Positions 23,691 to 35,842 of a stretch of 64,000 nt of DNA are shown one piece after another. Made by a program: the position numbers and the translations under genes. Where the stretch lies: the NCBI GenBank assembly GCA_002943765.1, contig PQWQ01000008.1, positions 930,001 through 994,000 on the forward strand, read 5' to 3'. This DNA is from Psoroptes ovis (lineage: Eukaryota > Arthropoda > Arachnida > Sarcoptiformes > Psoroptidae). The notes beneath the pieces were generated by a model that was not told the DNA's origin, made no database searches, and saw only the letters and a program-made list of their open reading frames with translations. Each line of letters begins with the position of its first letter. Positions within the stretch are counted from its first letter, which is position 1.

Positions 23691-25409
23691 ATGAGCGATA
23701 CAGAATCATCCGAATTGGAACAATTGAAAAAAAATCATCAATCAATCCGTATGATGATCAATGAAATTTATAAGGCTATCAATGATGGTATCAATGGCTA
23801 TTTGTTGAACAATCGCTATTATGAATTGGAGAAAAAAATTATCGATTATTTACTCGAATATCAGTCAGTGAAAACCAAATATGAAGGTCATAATAAGTCG
23901 ATTTTCGATGTAGAGCGATATCGATTGTACAATGATAGCGAATCAAAGCATAAAATGGCCAAAATTAAAGAAGTTATGAACGAAATCAAAGCGAAACTTA
24001 AAGGTATTAAGGTGGAAAATTTCAAAGTCCAAAAACCTTTGGTCGCAGAGTCTTCACAAGATTCGAAATCGTCCATAAAATCTGTTGAAACATCGATTAA
24101 TCAAATATCGTTAGACGCTTTGTTAACACAAATTCGAATGATTGAACCATTCACGGGTAAATTTTTAGAATTTCAAAAATTTTTTGAATCAATAACAACG
24201 TTGCTCGACAATTGTGAGCTAATACCATCACTTAAGATTGAAATTCTTAAAGAAAAATTAAATCAACAAAACGTACGAATGATTGAAAGCGTATGTGATG
24301 ATAATGATTATGAAGAGATGAAAAATGTGCTTCGTAAAAAATATTATGATCCATTCGAAGTTGAACACCACTTGGTGAAAAGTTTGAATCGAATATCTCG
24401 AATGAATGGTGATCTTGACTTGAACGGCTTGGAAATTTTGCTTAGAGAATCAAAAAATGCAGCGAAATTGATCGAGAAAACTGATTTAACAAATGCTGAT
24501 ATTCACCCTATTAAACGAACGATATTTACAAAATTATCCCGTAGTATCATTGGAAATTTGAACAGCAGCAACATTGAATCAACAACATTGGAAGAAATGA
24601 TCAATGTATCAGTTCGTGAATATGAACTTTTACACGAATATTACAAGGTTAGAAATCTTATCGTTGATGAAGACACAGTGCCACCACCATCATCATCATC
24701 ATTATTAGGTCAAAGATTTTTCAATACTTTTCAATATTGTTATTTCTGTCAAAAGCGGTCACAAAATTCAAGCGATTGTCGTCTGCCAATGGCCCATGGT
24801 AAACGAAAATCAATTATTTTTAGAAATAAACTATGTCTAAGATGTCTACGGCCAGGACATCAAATCAAAATGTGTGATTCATTGAATCGATGTCAATTTT
24901 GTAATTCGAATCATCATGAATTCGTGTGTCGAGAGGGTAGCACAGAGTTTGAAGGCGAAAACTATGGTGATGACCAAGACAATGTCGATGAAGACGATGT
25001 TGTGGAAATAAATGCGGTACAAATTTATCGTCGCCAGTCGGGACCACTTGCAAAAGTAGAAATAAATGGTCAAGAATTGATGATTATGGTGGTTAGTGGT
25101 GCTGGAATAAATTTCATCACACCTGGATATGTGAAGAAATTGAATTTGAAAGAAGAATACGGCATCACTGAACTACAAACCATAGGGTCAAACATCATAC
25201 GTAGCACTAGGAAATGTAAAACAATGGTAAAATTTGATGGCATAAATGAAGAGATTACATTTTTCGTCATTGATAATCCACGGCGAGAAAAGATTGCTTT
25301 CGGTATGAATGCAATTAGAAAATTGAAAATTGTAATCATAACAACTGGTTCGAACAATTGGATAGTCGTGAGTCAAGATACTCATTCGAAAATGAGAAAC
25401 GATAGTTAA
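23691..25409 (+). CDS. BEL/Pao-type Gag-protease protein, solo reading frame
   Basis: An intact 572-residue frame from the first in-frame ATG at 23691. The N-terminal 150 residues are predicted coiled coil (EQLKKNHQSI, YYELEKKIIDYLLEY). Residues about 150-330 fit the DUF1759/Gag region of BEL/Pao retrotransposons (MIEPFTGKFLEFQKFFESI). Cys-rich zinc-knuckle motifs occur at about 350-413, including CLRCLRPGHQIKMC and CQFCNSNHHEFVC. A retropepsin-like domain follows (EINGQELMIMVVSGAGINFI), but the catalytic Asp of the D-S/T-G motif is Val468. The frame ends soon after the protease domain. No reverse transcriptase, integrase or LTR is seen on either side. It may be a truncated element or a host-adopted gag gene; the sequence alone cannot decide. 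Confidence 0.8.
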   Translation: MSDTESSELEQLKKNHQSIRMMINEIYKAINDGINGYLLNNRYYELEKKIIDYLLEYQSVKTKYEGHNKSIFDVERYRLYNDSESKHKMAKIKEVMNEIKAKLKGIKVENFKVQKPLVAESSQDSKSSIKSVETSINQISLDALLTQIRMIEPFTGKFLEFQKFFESITTLLDNCELIPSLKIEILKEKLNQQNVRMIESVCDDNDYEEMKNVLRKKYYDPFEVEHHLVKSLNRISRMNGDLDLNGLEILLRESKNAAKLIEKTDLTNADIHPIKRTIFTKLSRSIIGNLNSSNIESTTLEEMINVSVREYELLHEYYKVRNLIVDEDTVPPPSSSSLLGQRFFNTFQYCYFCQKRSQNSSDCRLPMAHGKRKSIIFRNKLCLRCLRPGHQIKMCDSLNRCQFCNSNHHEFVCREGSTEFEGENYGDDQDNVDEDDVVEINAVQIYRRQSGPLAKVEINGQELMIMVVSGAGINFITPGYVKKLNLKEEYGITELQTIGSNIIRSTRKCKTMVKFDGINEEITFFVIDNPRREKIAFGMNAIRKLKIVIITTGSNNWIVVSQDTHSKMRNDS

Positions 25410-25932
25410 ATTGCCAAGTCTTAAGTCGAATCTTTACGAATTCGCTTCAAACCTCAAATGCATGAAATGAAATCAATGGGCAATGAAATCAAGCCTAAAT
25501 ACGATCAATTCCAATTACATTTTCAAATCATATTTTGAAATGATTCAAACACACCCCATCGAATTATTGACCCTACATTCGACCCCTGTAATGATCCTTT
25601 TATCCGCCCTCAATCGATCCAACATGATCCGATTCCATAATGACCCTGTAAACGACGCTTATAATAATCCTACATTCATTGTTCAAACAATTGTTCAATA
25701 ATGTTTGTACGCGATTTAACATGGCCAATCTATTTCATTACATATTCAATCAAAAAAATACAATTGAACAAATATTTTGAACACACATATTTGTTGAACC
25801 TTTGAATATTTGAATTTTTTTTCAGGATTTATTATAAATATTAATTCATTTACATTTACATTTTACAAGTTTATAATAAAAATTACATAACAAAATCCAT
25901 GTTGTAATGCTTTATTATTATAGTTATGATTA
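25410..25932. other. 3' flank of the Gag-like gene
   Basis: No pol coding and no LTR recognised. An AATAAA-type word lies near 25876. Confidence 0.45.
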
Positions 25933-25936
25933 TTAA

Positions 25937-26083
25937 CCCTTAAAACTCGAGCGGTGAGCATCACTCACCATAAGATGTAATGCAGCAACTCGATAGGCGC
26001 CACTCAGTCACCATTTTACATCAGTATGAAAAATCGTAGAGCTGCTGGCTCGCTTGCACTGTAAATGCCTCGAGTGCTAAGGG
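25937..26083. mobile_element. 147-bp piggyBac-like MITE (TTAA border), copy 2
   Basis: Same length and high identity to 21374-21520. TTAA at 25933-25936 on the left; the right border reads TCAA. The inner hairpin is altered to ggtgagcatcactcacc, with the stem kept. Confidence 0.8.
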
Positions 26084-26298
26084 TCAATATTATTCATCTC
26101 ACACAGACAAATGAAAATCTTTTCCAATGAAAAAAGTTTCCGAAGAAAAAAAAATGAACTAACAAAAACATCCAAAAATTGTTATGAATAATGATGCTTA
26201 TGATGATGATGATGATGTATAACAGGGATATATGGTATGGATCCCATATATGTGCTTGCATATATATATTCGACATACAACGATATGATGAAATAATA

Positions 26299-26435
26299 CA
26301 GTGGTTCTCAAACTTTTTCTTTGGGTATTTCCGATTATCAAAGGAACAACCCAACAAATTTATTGAGAATTTTCGGTGCCAAAACTCGAACAAAAATCGA
26401 TGGAATGAACGTGCAAAAATGTTTGCGAAACACTG
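26299..26435. mobile_element. Possible short hAT-like element
   Basis: Left end cagtggttctcaaact; the right end tttgcgaaacactg is an imperfect inverted match. No target duplication seen. Confidence 0.35.
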
Positions 26436-26620
26436 TGTGTATTCGAAACATTTTCGTATAATTTACACTTGGATACAATAAATAATAAATTATTACAAAC
26501 TACACAACGAAAAAATGATAATAATAATGTTACAATTGAATTGACAAAATCAAAAAAAAAAAAAAAAAAAAAATAATGTTAAAATGTTACAATAACAAAG
26601 TGAAAAATAACAGTAAAATA

Positions 26621-26702
26621 TCGGGGTTGTCCGAAAAGTTTTGGCCGATTTTCATGTGCAACTCTATTGAGAATAAACGGAATAAATTTTTCGGACAACT
26701 TA
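26621..26702. mobile_element. Type-B mariner-like element, forward consensus copy
   Basis: Ends ggttgtccgaaaagttttgg and aaatttttcggacaactt. The interior matches the copy at 20613. Confidence 0.8.
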
Positions 26703-26857
26703 ATAGTGGAAAAATAAATAATAATAATAATTGAAGATAATGATGATGATGATGATGATTATACGAATCAACGAACATAGACAATAATATAAAGCAAAGC
26801 AAAGCAAAGCAAACGAACAAACGATGAAATTGCTACAAATTCTTGGTAATTTCGGGC

Positions 26858-26931
26858 GGTTGTCCGAAAAGTCGTATCTGGTTTTTGCATTGGAATCCCG
26901 TTGTTTTATCCGACAAAACTTTTCGGACAGC
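26858..26931. mobile_element. Type-B mariner-like element
   Basis: Ends ggttgtccgaaaagtc and aaaacttttcggacag; the middle differs from the consensus. Confidence 0.7.
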
Positions 26932-26935
26932 TCCG

Positions 26936-29900
26936 ATATTTTTTCGCAAATAAAAAAAAATAAAATAAAACAATTCACTGAACAACAAACAACAACAACA
27001 AAAACAAGAAAAAACTGAAACATTTCAGTTTGATTTAATAAATTCATTCATTTACAATTGCAAACATTTGAACATCAAATCAAACAAATGATGAACAATG
27101 AACAAACAAGCAGTGTGTAATAAATATGAAACGAATCGTAAACTGATTTTTTTACTTTTGGAAATTTTTTTTGTTTTTTAAAAAAAATTACAAATTGTTC
27201 GGGCGTTAGATTTGTACGAAATTTCGGCGGTGCCCGAGTGGCGCCTAGCGAATCCAAAGGGCTTTTTCCGAAGAAACGAAATTCAAAGTTTTTTTGGTTC
27301 GAAATGAAGCCATTTTCGGCTTAGAAATCAATGCTTATTCGCCTTCCAGATGCTTCTCACGATGGAGGGTCAACATTTGTCAACAAGAGTTTCGAAGGCG
27401 CCATGAAGCAATCTTTGAAAAACCAACGAAAATTCGGTCCACTGGTCACAAAAATTCTTTGACTAACTAAACTTTGAAAAGTCTTTGAAATCTTATTCTT
27501 CCGCTGTGAAAATCTATTTTTATAAATCAATTAATCATGATTTACTGCGGATTTGGCACTGAAAAAAGCTGGGATACTAGGTCATCATGCTATACAAAGG
27601 TTAAGGCCTTCATGTCTTGGAGGTTATAGTTTTAAATCATTGAACAATGAATTCTGTGAAAAAAGGTTAAACAATTTTCAAAAGGGTTAACACGTATATC
27701 GGGTGAGCGTGGGTCAAACGTTGTGATTGCATGAGACGAATACTAAATGTTGTCTGAGCACAAAGGTGACAAAAACCGAACGACCCCTAACGGTCGTTGG
27801 CTAAGAGTGAAAAAATGTCAAACGTAAAGGGTTAATTTTTTTCTCATATTTCAGTGGTTTAATTACCATGATGACGACACAATGTTTGTGACGATAATTA
27901 CAAGCTAATCACCAACGAAATTAGGCATAGGCCTCTGAGCCTATCATACCGGAAAATTTTAGGAAAACAAAATGTTTCTGGAAACAAAAGAAACCGAAAG
28001 AAAAAAAATTCAAAAAAATTTCGGGAAATTTTTTTTCTCATTTCGGAAATAAAGGGTTGAAAAAAAAAGTTTCCGAAATATTTTTTCTGTGAAAAATTCT
28101 TTGCTCAAGTCGGAAGCTCGATCCATCTGTTCAAAGGCGAATCTTTGACATTTTGCTTTGACGTATGCACCTTTGATGAATTCGAAAGGTACCAGAAGCC
28201 CGTAGGAAAATTGCCCGAGGAACAATTGTAGGGTGAGGAGTCCCCTATCAATTCTCTCGGGTCCCGACAAAGTTTCACGGGACAAAACAAAGTTTTTTTT
28301 TTCGGTGTATTACCACGGGTTTCGGCCTATAGATTTCCGTTGATTTAATCAAGTAAATGAATCGATTAAAAAATTTCAAAAAATTTTTTTCATTTTCAAA
28401 AATTTACACCAAAGAAATTTTCCAGAAAAATTTTTGACAACTTTTTTTTTGTTTTGTCGGGTGATATATGGATTTTTATTGATAATTATTGATAAATCTT
28501 CATTGAATAATAATGAATTTTGGCACGGAATCATTCGGGGCTAAAGGATTTTTCCGTAATTTCCATAAATTTTCCAGAAAAAAAAAAAATTTTAATTAAA
28601 AATTTTCATAATTTCAAAATTCGATAAATTTTCCTGGAAGGCGAGAAAATTCCCCGGGAAAAAAAGGGAAAATTTCCCAGAATTTTTTTTTCACAAATTT
28701 CCCGAAAAATTTCTGACAAAAATTTTCACTGATTTCACAAGTTTTCAAAAGCTCTAAGCCTAGTACCTCGTAAGAACTCGGGTAACTTTTCGATTCCCGT
28801 GATTTGCATTTGCATATGTTTCGGCCGGTTGACAAAATGACAAATACAGAAATTTTCCCGAGAATTTTTCATTTTGATGGACCCGAGAATACAGCCCCCC
28901 CCTGTATTTACACCCCTTGCACTCGGAAAACCCGAATATCGATTGTTTAAATTTCAAAAAAAAAAAAAAAAATGAATTCCACATCCTATCATTGATAGCA
29001 GAGAATATTCAATGAGGCATAGACCCTAGAACCTATCATTTTGGTCATTGATTTCATCAGCTTCGGAAATACTCATGAAACATGATATCTTTATGATAAT
29101 TGAGATGACCTCCGAATATTCGGAGTATTTGCTTTTGTTTTGACCAGAACCCGTATGGAACAAAATTGACCGATTTTGATGAATGGGGCTGTCCGAAAAG
29201 TTTTTGATTAAATCTGTTGGAAAGTCAATTTGAAAATCAATCAGAACTTTTCGGACAACCCAGATATTTGTTTTTTATGATTTACCCCTCCATTTTCTCC
29301 TACCCTTATCCGCTGAAAACAATTTGTATTTTATTTGGTCACTTCAATTAAGTGAATACAATCGAAAAATGATGGGCGGGGGGGACAAAATGTCCAAAAT
29401 GTACGAATGAAGCCCCTTTCAATCTCCGAATAAATGAACATACGAATAATATATTCAGAATCTGATTCATTATTCGAGAATCTTTGACAGCGCTTGCGTT
29501 AGCCGGGGCCTTATGGAGTTGTTCAAGTTTTCATAACTCTGACTGAAGACATGATGAAGTGCAGAAAACATGTTTTTTTCTGTACTTTGTCATCTGTGAT
29601 TCTTCTTCGGATTCTTTGGACCATCATTGAATACATTTCGAATTTTGGGTTGAATTCTGTTATTTTGCATTCAGAATTCCATGTTGATCAATCGATTCTG
29701 TTAAATTCTGTTTCAGAATCGGATTCATCGGATTCATTCAATGAATGAATCGTCGATTGAACAATTCGAATACATCGAAATGGATTCTTTGATCAGTTTG
29801 AAATTCTTGTAATATTTTGTGAAACAAAATCAAATGAAATCAATCAGGTGATTCTGTGAATTTCACTTCGATTCTGTTGAATTTCAATTTGATTCAGTGA

Positions 29901-30820
29901 ATTTTTTTTTATTTTCAAAATTTCAAAAGTGACCATTCATAAACAATCAACTAATGTAAACAATCGACTAATCAATCTAATTTGCATAATTTCAATGAAT
30001 TAATGTCCGAATTTCGAATTTGCATAACTACACCCACCTGTAAAGAGCTGAATTTTCCCGCTTTTCCTAGCTTTATATGTGTGAATTGCTCATAAATCAT
30101 TCGTTTTGATTGTTAATTACTGAATTGATCAATCGAATTAATCAATCAATTTGGAAAAATTTAGTCATAAATATCATCACAAATAGATTGATCGACATGA
30201 TCATTTGAAAATTATTTAATCATCGAATCCTACAGTCATCATCAACCGATAATTATTGAATTTATGAATATTAATTATCTTTCTTCAGCGGAAAACAATA
30301 ATCTTTCGTATATTCAATGATAAAAATTTTTTCTATGAATAATTTCAAATATTTCAAATTTTCAAATATTTATCGAATCGATTATCATGTTATATTCCAC
30401 AAATCTATAATCATTTCATTTTGTTTTTGTTTTTATTCAATATGTTCGGTTGAATGTTTGAATATTTTCAATTGATTAAATAATTCGTTTGAATCTATGA
30501 ATATTCATTTGAATTTTGAACATATTCAAATGGAAAATGAATGAATGAAATTAATTTAAATTAATTCAAATAGATTAAATGTGAACACGGCTTTCAAACA
30601 CATCAATGTGAATGAGTTGATTATAATAATAATAATAAATGCCAAAAAAAAGGTTTGTATTAATAATGATTACATGAATATTCCATTTGATTCAAGATTC
30701 ATATTCTTTATGAAATCTTTATGAAAAATTCCTTTTTTTTTTTTTTTTTTTTTGGTCATTATTCTTATGAAAATTTTTCTGGTCATTATTTTTATGAATT
30801 TCTTCACATTTTATATTCTA
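26936..30820. other. Gene-free repeat-rich DNA
   Basis: Apart from the element at 29187, this holds decayed repeats such as GGAAAATTTTCC words (28560-28700), CTCGGGTCCCGAC (28256-28270) and fragments with AAAGGGTTAA borders (27687-27835). No coding sequence recognised. Confidence 0.5.
29187..29260. mobile_element. Type-B mariner-like element
   Basis: Ends gggctgtccgaaaagttttt and agaacttttcggacaacc. Confidence 0.72.
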
Positions 30821-30900
30821 TCACGCTGTCCTATAAGTTCTTGCCAATTTTCCGATGATTTTCTATCAAATAATCGGCAAGAACTTATGGGACAACCCAA
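30821..30900. mobile_element. Type-A hairpin mariner-like element
   Basis: Right end gaacttatgggacaacccaa; left end diverged (cacgctgtcctataagttc). The arms extend through ttgcc / ggcaa. Confidence 0.8.
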
Positions 30901-31162
30901 TTATTATGATTCTCAGTGTAGTCTTTGAGAATTCTCCAACAAATTTCAAGAAAGAGAATATTCCATGTTCCATTCCATACCATGTGATTAGAAAATATTC
31001 TTTTGTTTCATACAAATATATTGAATATTATTATGTATTGAATATTATTATATATATTAAATTATGTTTTTTTTATTAGAACAAATAAAAAAAAAACAAA
31101 ATTTGATTGATTATTGATTGATTGATATATTAAATTGAATACACATATTGGTGAATATATTA

Positions 31163-31242
31163 TTGAGTTGTCCGAAAAATTTTTGTCGATTTTCAAATAC
31201 TTTTCAGCTGGTAAATTGGCAAAAACTTTCAGGACAACCTAA
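31163..31242. mobile_element. Type-B mariner-like element
   Basis: 80 bp flanked by TA. Ends gagttgtccgaaaaattttt and aaactttcaggacaacctaa. Confidence 0.78.
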
Positions 31243-31279
31243 TATTTGAAGTTATTGAACGCGTATTGAATATTTGAAA

Positions 31280-31322
31280 TTGTGTAATTGTCCGAAAATT
31301 GATGAAAACTTTTCGTACAACT
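31280..31322. repeat. Internally deleted type-B element
   Basis: A 43-bp stretch with ttgtccgaaaatt and aacttttcgtacaa facing each other and almost no interior. Confidence 0.5.
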
Positions 31323-31601
31323 CAAACTAACTATACATTCAATGCATAGTTTTTAATAAAATAGACATTATCAAAATAAACTAACTAAGCAATAAACAAA
31401 CAAACAATCCAAATATGAATATTGAATATGATGAAATCAATCATATTTTAATTTCGATCAACAACGACAACAAAAACAACAACAACACTAATAATAATAA
31501 TGAAAAACAATATTAAAAATATTATAATCAATTCAATTGATTCATTCATTCAATTCATTGAATGAAATTAATTTCTTTATGAATGATTGTATCCGGAAAT
31601 A

Positions 31602-31681
31602 TCCGGCTGTCCGAAAAGTTCATTCCACTTAATCAATCAAGTTGCTCGTGAAAATTGGCCAAAACTTTACGGACAACCAAA
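31602..31681. mobile_element. Type-B mariner-like element, reverse consensus copy
   Basis: 80 bp flanked by TA. The interior read in reverse complement (ttggccaattttcacgagca) matches the copy at 20613. Confidence 0.82.
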
Positions 31682-32101
31682 TATGATATTGAATTTATTA
31701 TTTTGAATTTTGTAATAAATAAACAGAATATCTATTGAATTTCAAATAAATATATTTCATTTACGAATATTAATTTCAAAATCTTTATATTTTTTCTGCT
31801 TTTTTGTTTTATTAAAATATTTTCCTTTATTGAAATTAAAGCAACAAAAAAACAAAAATGAATTTCCTTATGATGAAAAATTCTTAAAGACAATTTGAAT
31901 ATATATATTGAATTAATTAATTTTGTTCAATTGTTGTTTTTTGGCATATAAATAAATGAAAATACATTTGCATACAATAAATAATTTGTGCAGTGGACAA
32001 AAGAATATTTCTTAAAGAATATTTCGTAAGAATATTTCTTAAAGAATAATGTTCTTTCGACAGGGATTTGACAAGACTGCTGACAGGGCACGGCTGATGT
32101 G

Positions 32102-32174
32102 ACCATACGACTAATACCCTTGTGATAACGGAACAAGGGTTATTTTGCTTGTTCTTCATCATCATCATCATCAT
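32102..32174 (-). repeat. Dispersed repeat with GATGAT run and conserved stem-loop, copy 2 (inverted)
   Basis: Reverse complement of 10211-10285 with about three substitutions. Keeps the stem acccttgt / acaagggt and the GATGAT run. Confidence 0.75.
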
Positions 32175-32792
32175 TATCAAAGAATGTTCTTTGCGAAAAC
32201 ATTGAAATTCTTTTGAAATTGAATTTTTTCAATGTTTTCAAGGAATATTTACCTCAAATTCAAATTGAATATTCATTCAAAATTGAAATTTTAAAAAAGA
32301 AAATTTCAACGATAATAATTTGCTGCCATTTGATGATTATTATTTTCAGAAATGAAATCAAATTTCGAAAAATGAAACAAATTATTCATTTATTCATCTA
32401 TTTATCAATATTTATTGATTAATTTTTCATAATTTTTTTTTGAATTGAACAAAATATTAAAATTTTAATACCATTTTGTTGTTAAGCATCCATTCATTCA
32501 TATAATTTGTATGTTCTGCATACATAAAATTGTAATTTAAACTTTTGACCAAATTCAAAATTCATTTCAATTCAAATCAATTAATTTCAACATTATTATT
32601 ATAATGATCAATGATATTCAAACATCTGTTACCAATCATCATTTTAGATGTATTTTGAATTAAATTACATATTGAATTATATATATATATCAAAATGAAA
32701 CAATATATGAAAATGGGTAGGGAGGAAGGAGGGGGAGAATAATAATAATTTGTATTTTAGTTGTATTAATGAATGTATTCAAGCAGAAATTG

Positions 32793-32863
32793 GGTTGTCC
32801 GAAAAGTTCTTGTTGATTTTTTCATTGAAAAATCCCCTAAATTCATCTGGAACTTTTCGGACA
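32793..32863. mobile_element. Type-B mariner-like element
   Basis: Ends ggttgtccgaaaagttctt and ggaacttttcggaca. The right terminus runs into an A-tract. Confidence 0.68.
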
Positions 32864-33656
32864 AAAAAAATTTTTCAACTTGATTGAATTTCATTTGATT
32901 TAAAAAAAAACAAAAAATTGAAAAAGATGTACGTCTTATCGATAAGAACATGGAAGAACATTCTTCATTTCTTTCCACCAAAAAAAAGTTGAACAACTTT
33001 TTTATTTTCACCAAAGTCAAAATAGTCGAAAATGGTACAAAAGAATATTCACTTTGATCGGTTCGATTTGTTTCGATTTCGATATGATTTCAATTGATTA
33101 AGCTGTTGCCGTACCACCACCAAGCGGTTGCCGTGCCACTTGAGCACTAGCCTTGCCCATGTCCTGATGTACCATGTGCTGTGGTGCCATGTGCGTTCAT
33201 GCCACCGATCATGTTCATCAATGACGATTTCGAATTTCGCTTCAGAAGTTTGTTTCAACGATTCTCGATTCAACGATTCTGTTGTTGAAACAAAATTTTT
33301 CGGAAAAAACAATTCAATCAAGAAAATTTCATAACTATTTGTATGAATGGTTCATCATTATCGATTCAACTCATTTCAATCTATCCAATTCAATCGAATC
33401 AATCAATCAATCAATCATAATCAATAATCAGTCAAAATCTATTGAATTTACTTCGATTCAATGAGAATATTCATGAGAAAATTCTCGAGAATATTCTTGT
33501 TTCCCTGGAAAATTCTTTGGATCCTTTGGATCCTTCTTTGAATTCTTTGGGCCCCAAAAAAACAAAAAAAAAAACCCGAAAAACCAGACATTCATAGATG
33601 AATGAATGAACAAATGAATGAATGGACGAATCATTATCATTGGATATTATGAAATA

Positions 33657-33736
33657 TAAGGTTGTCCCATAAGTTCTTGCCGTTTTTCGAATTACAAAAA
33701 ATTGAAAAAACGGCAAGAACTTATGGGACAACCTAA
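33657..33736. mobile_element. Type-A hairpin mariner-like element
   Basis: 80 bp flanked by TA. Arms of about 31 bp (gttgtcccataagttcttgc inward to cgttttt) with a loop of about 15 bases; almost perfect palindrome. Confidence 0.9.
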
Positions 33737-34410
33737 TATTTATACACGGGTTATTTATTCCTTTATTTCAAAAAGGGAAAAAAGGAAGAAAAATATCAAA
33801 AATTATGTTTCTCATTCATTCAAATATGTCAAATTTGACATAATTTTCTTTATGATACTTGTTTTATATTTCGTTCAAATGAAAAAAAAAACAAGAAAAA
33901 AATGACCAAAAATTATTATGACAATTTGGGCTCTTTGCGCTCGATTGGCGCCTGCTTGGCACCATTGTTAACATTGATTTCAATGGCGAATACAGTCGCC
34001 TTGTCGAGTGCAAACACATTCAATTAGTTTTGACATTTGTTTATTTATTCCTTTTTTGTTTTGTTTTTTGTTTTTTTGGACATTCATCCATTAATTTTGG
34101 CCAATGAATTACCATAAAATGAGATGAAATGAAATGGGAAAAATTCCAGGAATTTTTCCCATAATTTTTGCTGCTGTTGTTGCTGGGAATTTTCCCCGAA
34201 TACAAGATTCTAAAATGGACGTATCTATCACTGTGTTTTATTGCATTTGTCTTTGATTCTGAATTCTTTGATTTTTACAAGAATTCAGAATCATTCTACG
34301 GTTCATTCTCAGGAATAATCTTAATTATTCCTGAGATTTTTTTTTGTTTAAAGTTTGTTCGTTGTTTTTGTTTGTTAATAATTAAATTCCATAAAATTCA
34401 AATGAATTTT

Positions 34411-34484
34411 GCTGTGTCCGAAAAGTTATTGACGAATTTTTGCAGAATTTCTCCGATTAAATGATGGAAAAATTTTAGGACAAC
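34411..34484. mobile_element. Diverged type-B element
   Basis: Ends gtgtccgaaaagttattg and aaaattttaggacaac. Confidence 0.55.
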
Positions 34485-34819
34485 ATTGAAATATTTGACA
34501 TTTGATAATGAATAATAAAAGGATTGAAATTTTGTCGAAAATTTTCTACGAAATTTTCTGAGAATTACAGCCCAAATTTAGAATTCCATTGAACCTTTTA
34601 AGGTTCTTTAGGATTAGCCGCGGCTTATCACTGAAAACACTAATCTAATTCCATTATTTATTTCTAAGCGTCTTGCCAACGTGTTTATGCAACTGCAAAT
34701 GCACTTGTATTCAACTTTTTGAATGGAAAAAAAATTGTTTTTGTTTTTTCGAAAAAAATTTATGATATTCAAATTCCTACCAAATTATTATGTGAAATTA
34801 CAAATAATTGTAAATATTT

Positions 34820-34894
34820 GGGTTGTCCGAAAAGTTTTAGCGTATAAACCAATGGACATTTGATTGATTCATACGCAAAAACTTTTTTGGACAG
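34820..34894. mobile_element. Type-B mariner-like element
   Basis: Ends gggttgtccgaaaagtttta and aaaacttttttggacag. The inner arms (gcgtat / atacgc) remain complementary although they differ from other copies. Confidence 0.7.
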
Positions 34895-35712
34895 ACTTTC
34901 AGCTTCAATTTTACACTGGAAAAATGAAAAAAGCAAATATAAAATATAAAAATTAATAATAATAATAATATGATTTGTTAATAATATCATTTAAAATTTA
35001 AATTAATTAAAACAAAATGAAATGAAAATATGAATAAAAATTAAAATGAAAATATGAATTTGAAATTGAAATTAAAATCAACTGAGAATTTGAATCTTGA
35101 TTATTTGATTATATATTTGAATATAATAAGATGTTGAGTGTTAATGAAATGAAAATGAAAGGAAATTCAAACAAATATTATTTGTTTTGTAAGACTTACA
35201 TCTCCGTTTGACAAACGCAAGCAGTTTGTCGCTAGGTTTGTTTGACTTGAAATTCTTTATGAATTCTTAAATGTCTTAATAAATTCAATCGTGACGCCGT
35301 TTTGACTTGTGACAACTTAACTCTTTGAATTAACCCTTAGGCCTTCTGGAATTCGACAGGCGACCCAAGAGCCTAAATGCTTAGATGGAAATACATCGAA
35401 GGTTAATGGCTGATTGAAGGTTACGAATGGCCCAAGCGAAAAATGGTTACAAGTCACTGGCCCAAGTGTCGTACCAGTTCAATTGGACCTAAGACTGCTC
35501 TAATGTTAGACGTCTTAGGTCTAATGAATGCTTAATCAAGGTTAATTCCGGCCAAAAATATCCGGTATCGTTTCCTCCTGTGTGGCTTGATTTAAAGACT
35601 TTCTATGTGTTTGTTTAAGTACAAATGAAGATGGATTTTAATGAGATGAATTTCCAATATAAAAGAATACAATTCATTTAATTAATTAATTCGATTAATT
35701 AATTAATAAATC

Positions 35713-35842
35713 AATGAATGAATAAGATCTAAATGAATGAATAAGATCTAAATGAATGAATAAGATCTAAATGAATGAATAAGATCTAAATGAATGAATA
35801 AGATCTAAATGAATGAATAAGATCTAAATGAATATAAGATCT
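35713..35842. repeat. Tandem array, 19-bp unit, six to seven copies
   Basis: The unit aatgaatgaataagatcta is repeated six times without change, then partly. Each unit carries AGATCT. Confidence 0.95.

Noticed and set aside
25483..25701. 72-residue frame after the Gag-like gene
   Set aside because: No similarity to protease, reverse transcriptase or integrase, and no start support.
33049..33321. Minus-strand frame rich in Trp/His (RWHERTWHHSTW)
   Set aside because: A degenerate CATGGCACC-type repeat creates it; no splice sites or homology.
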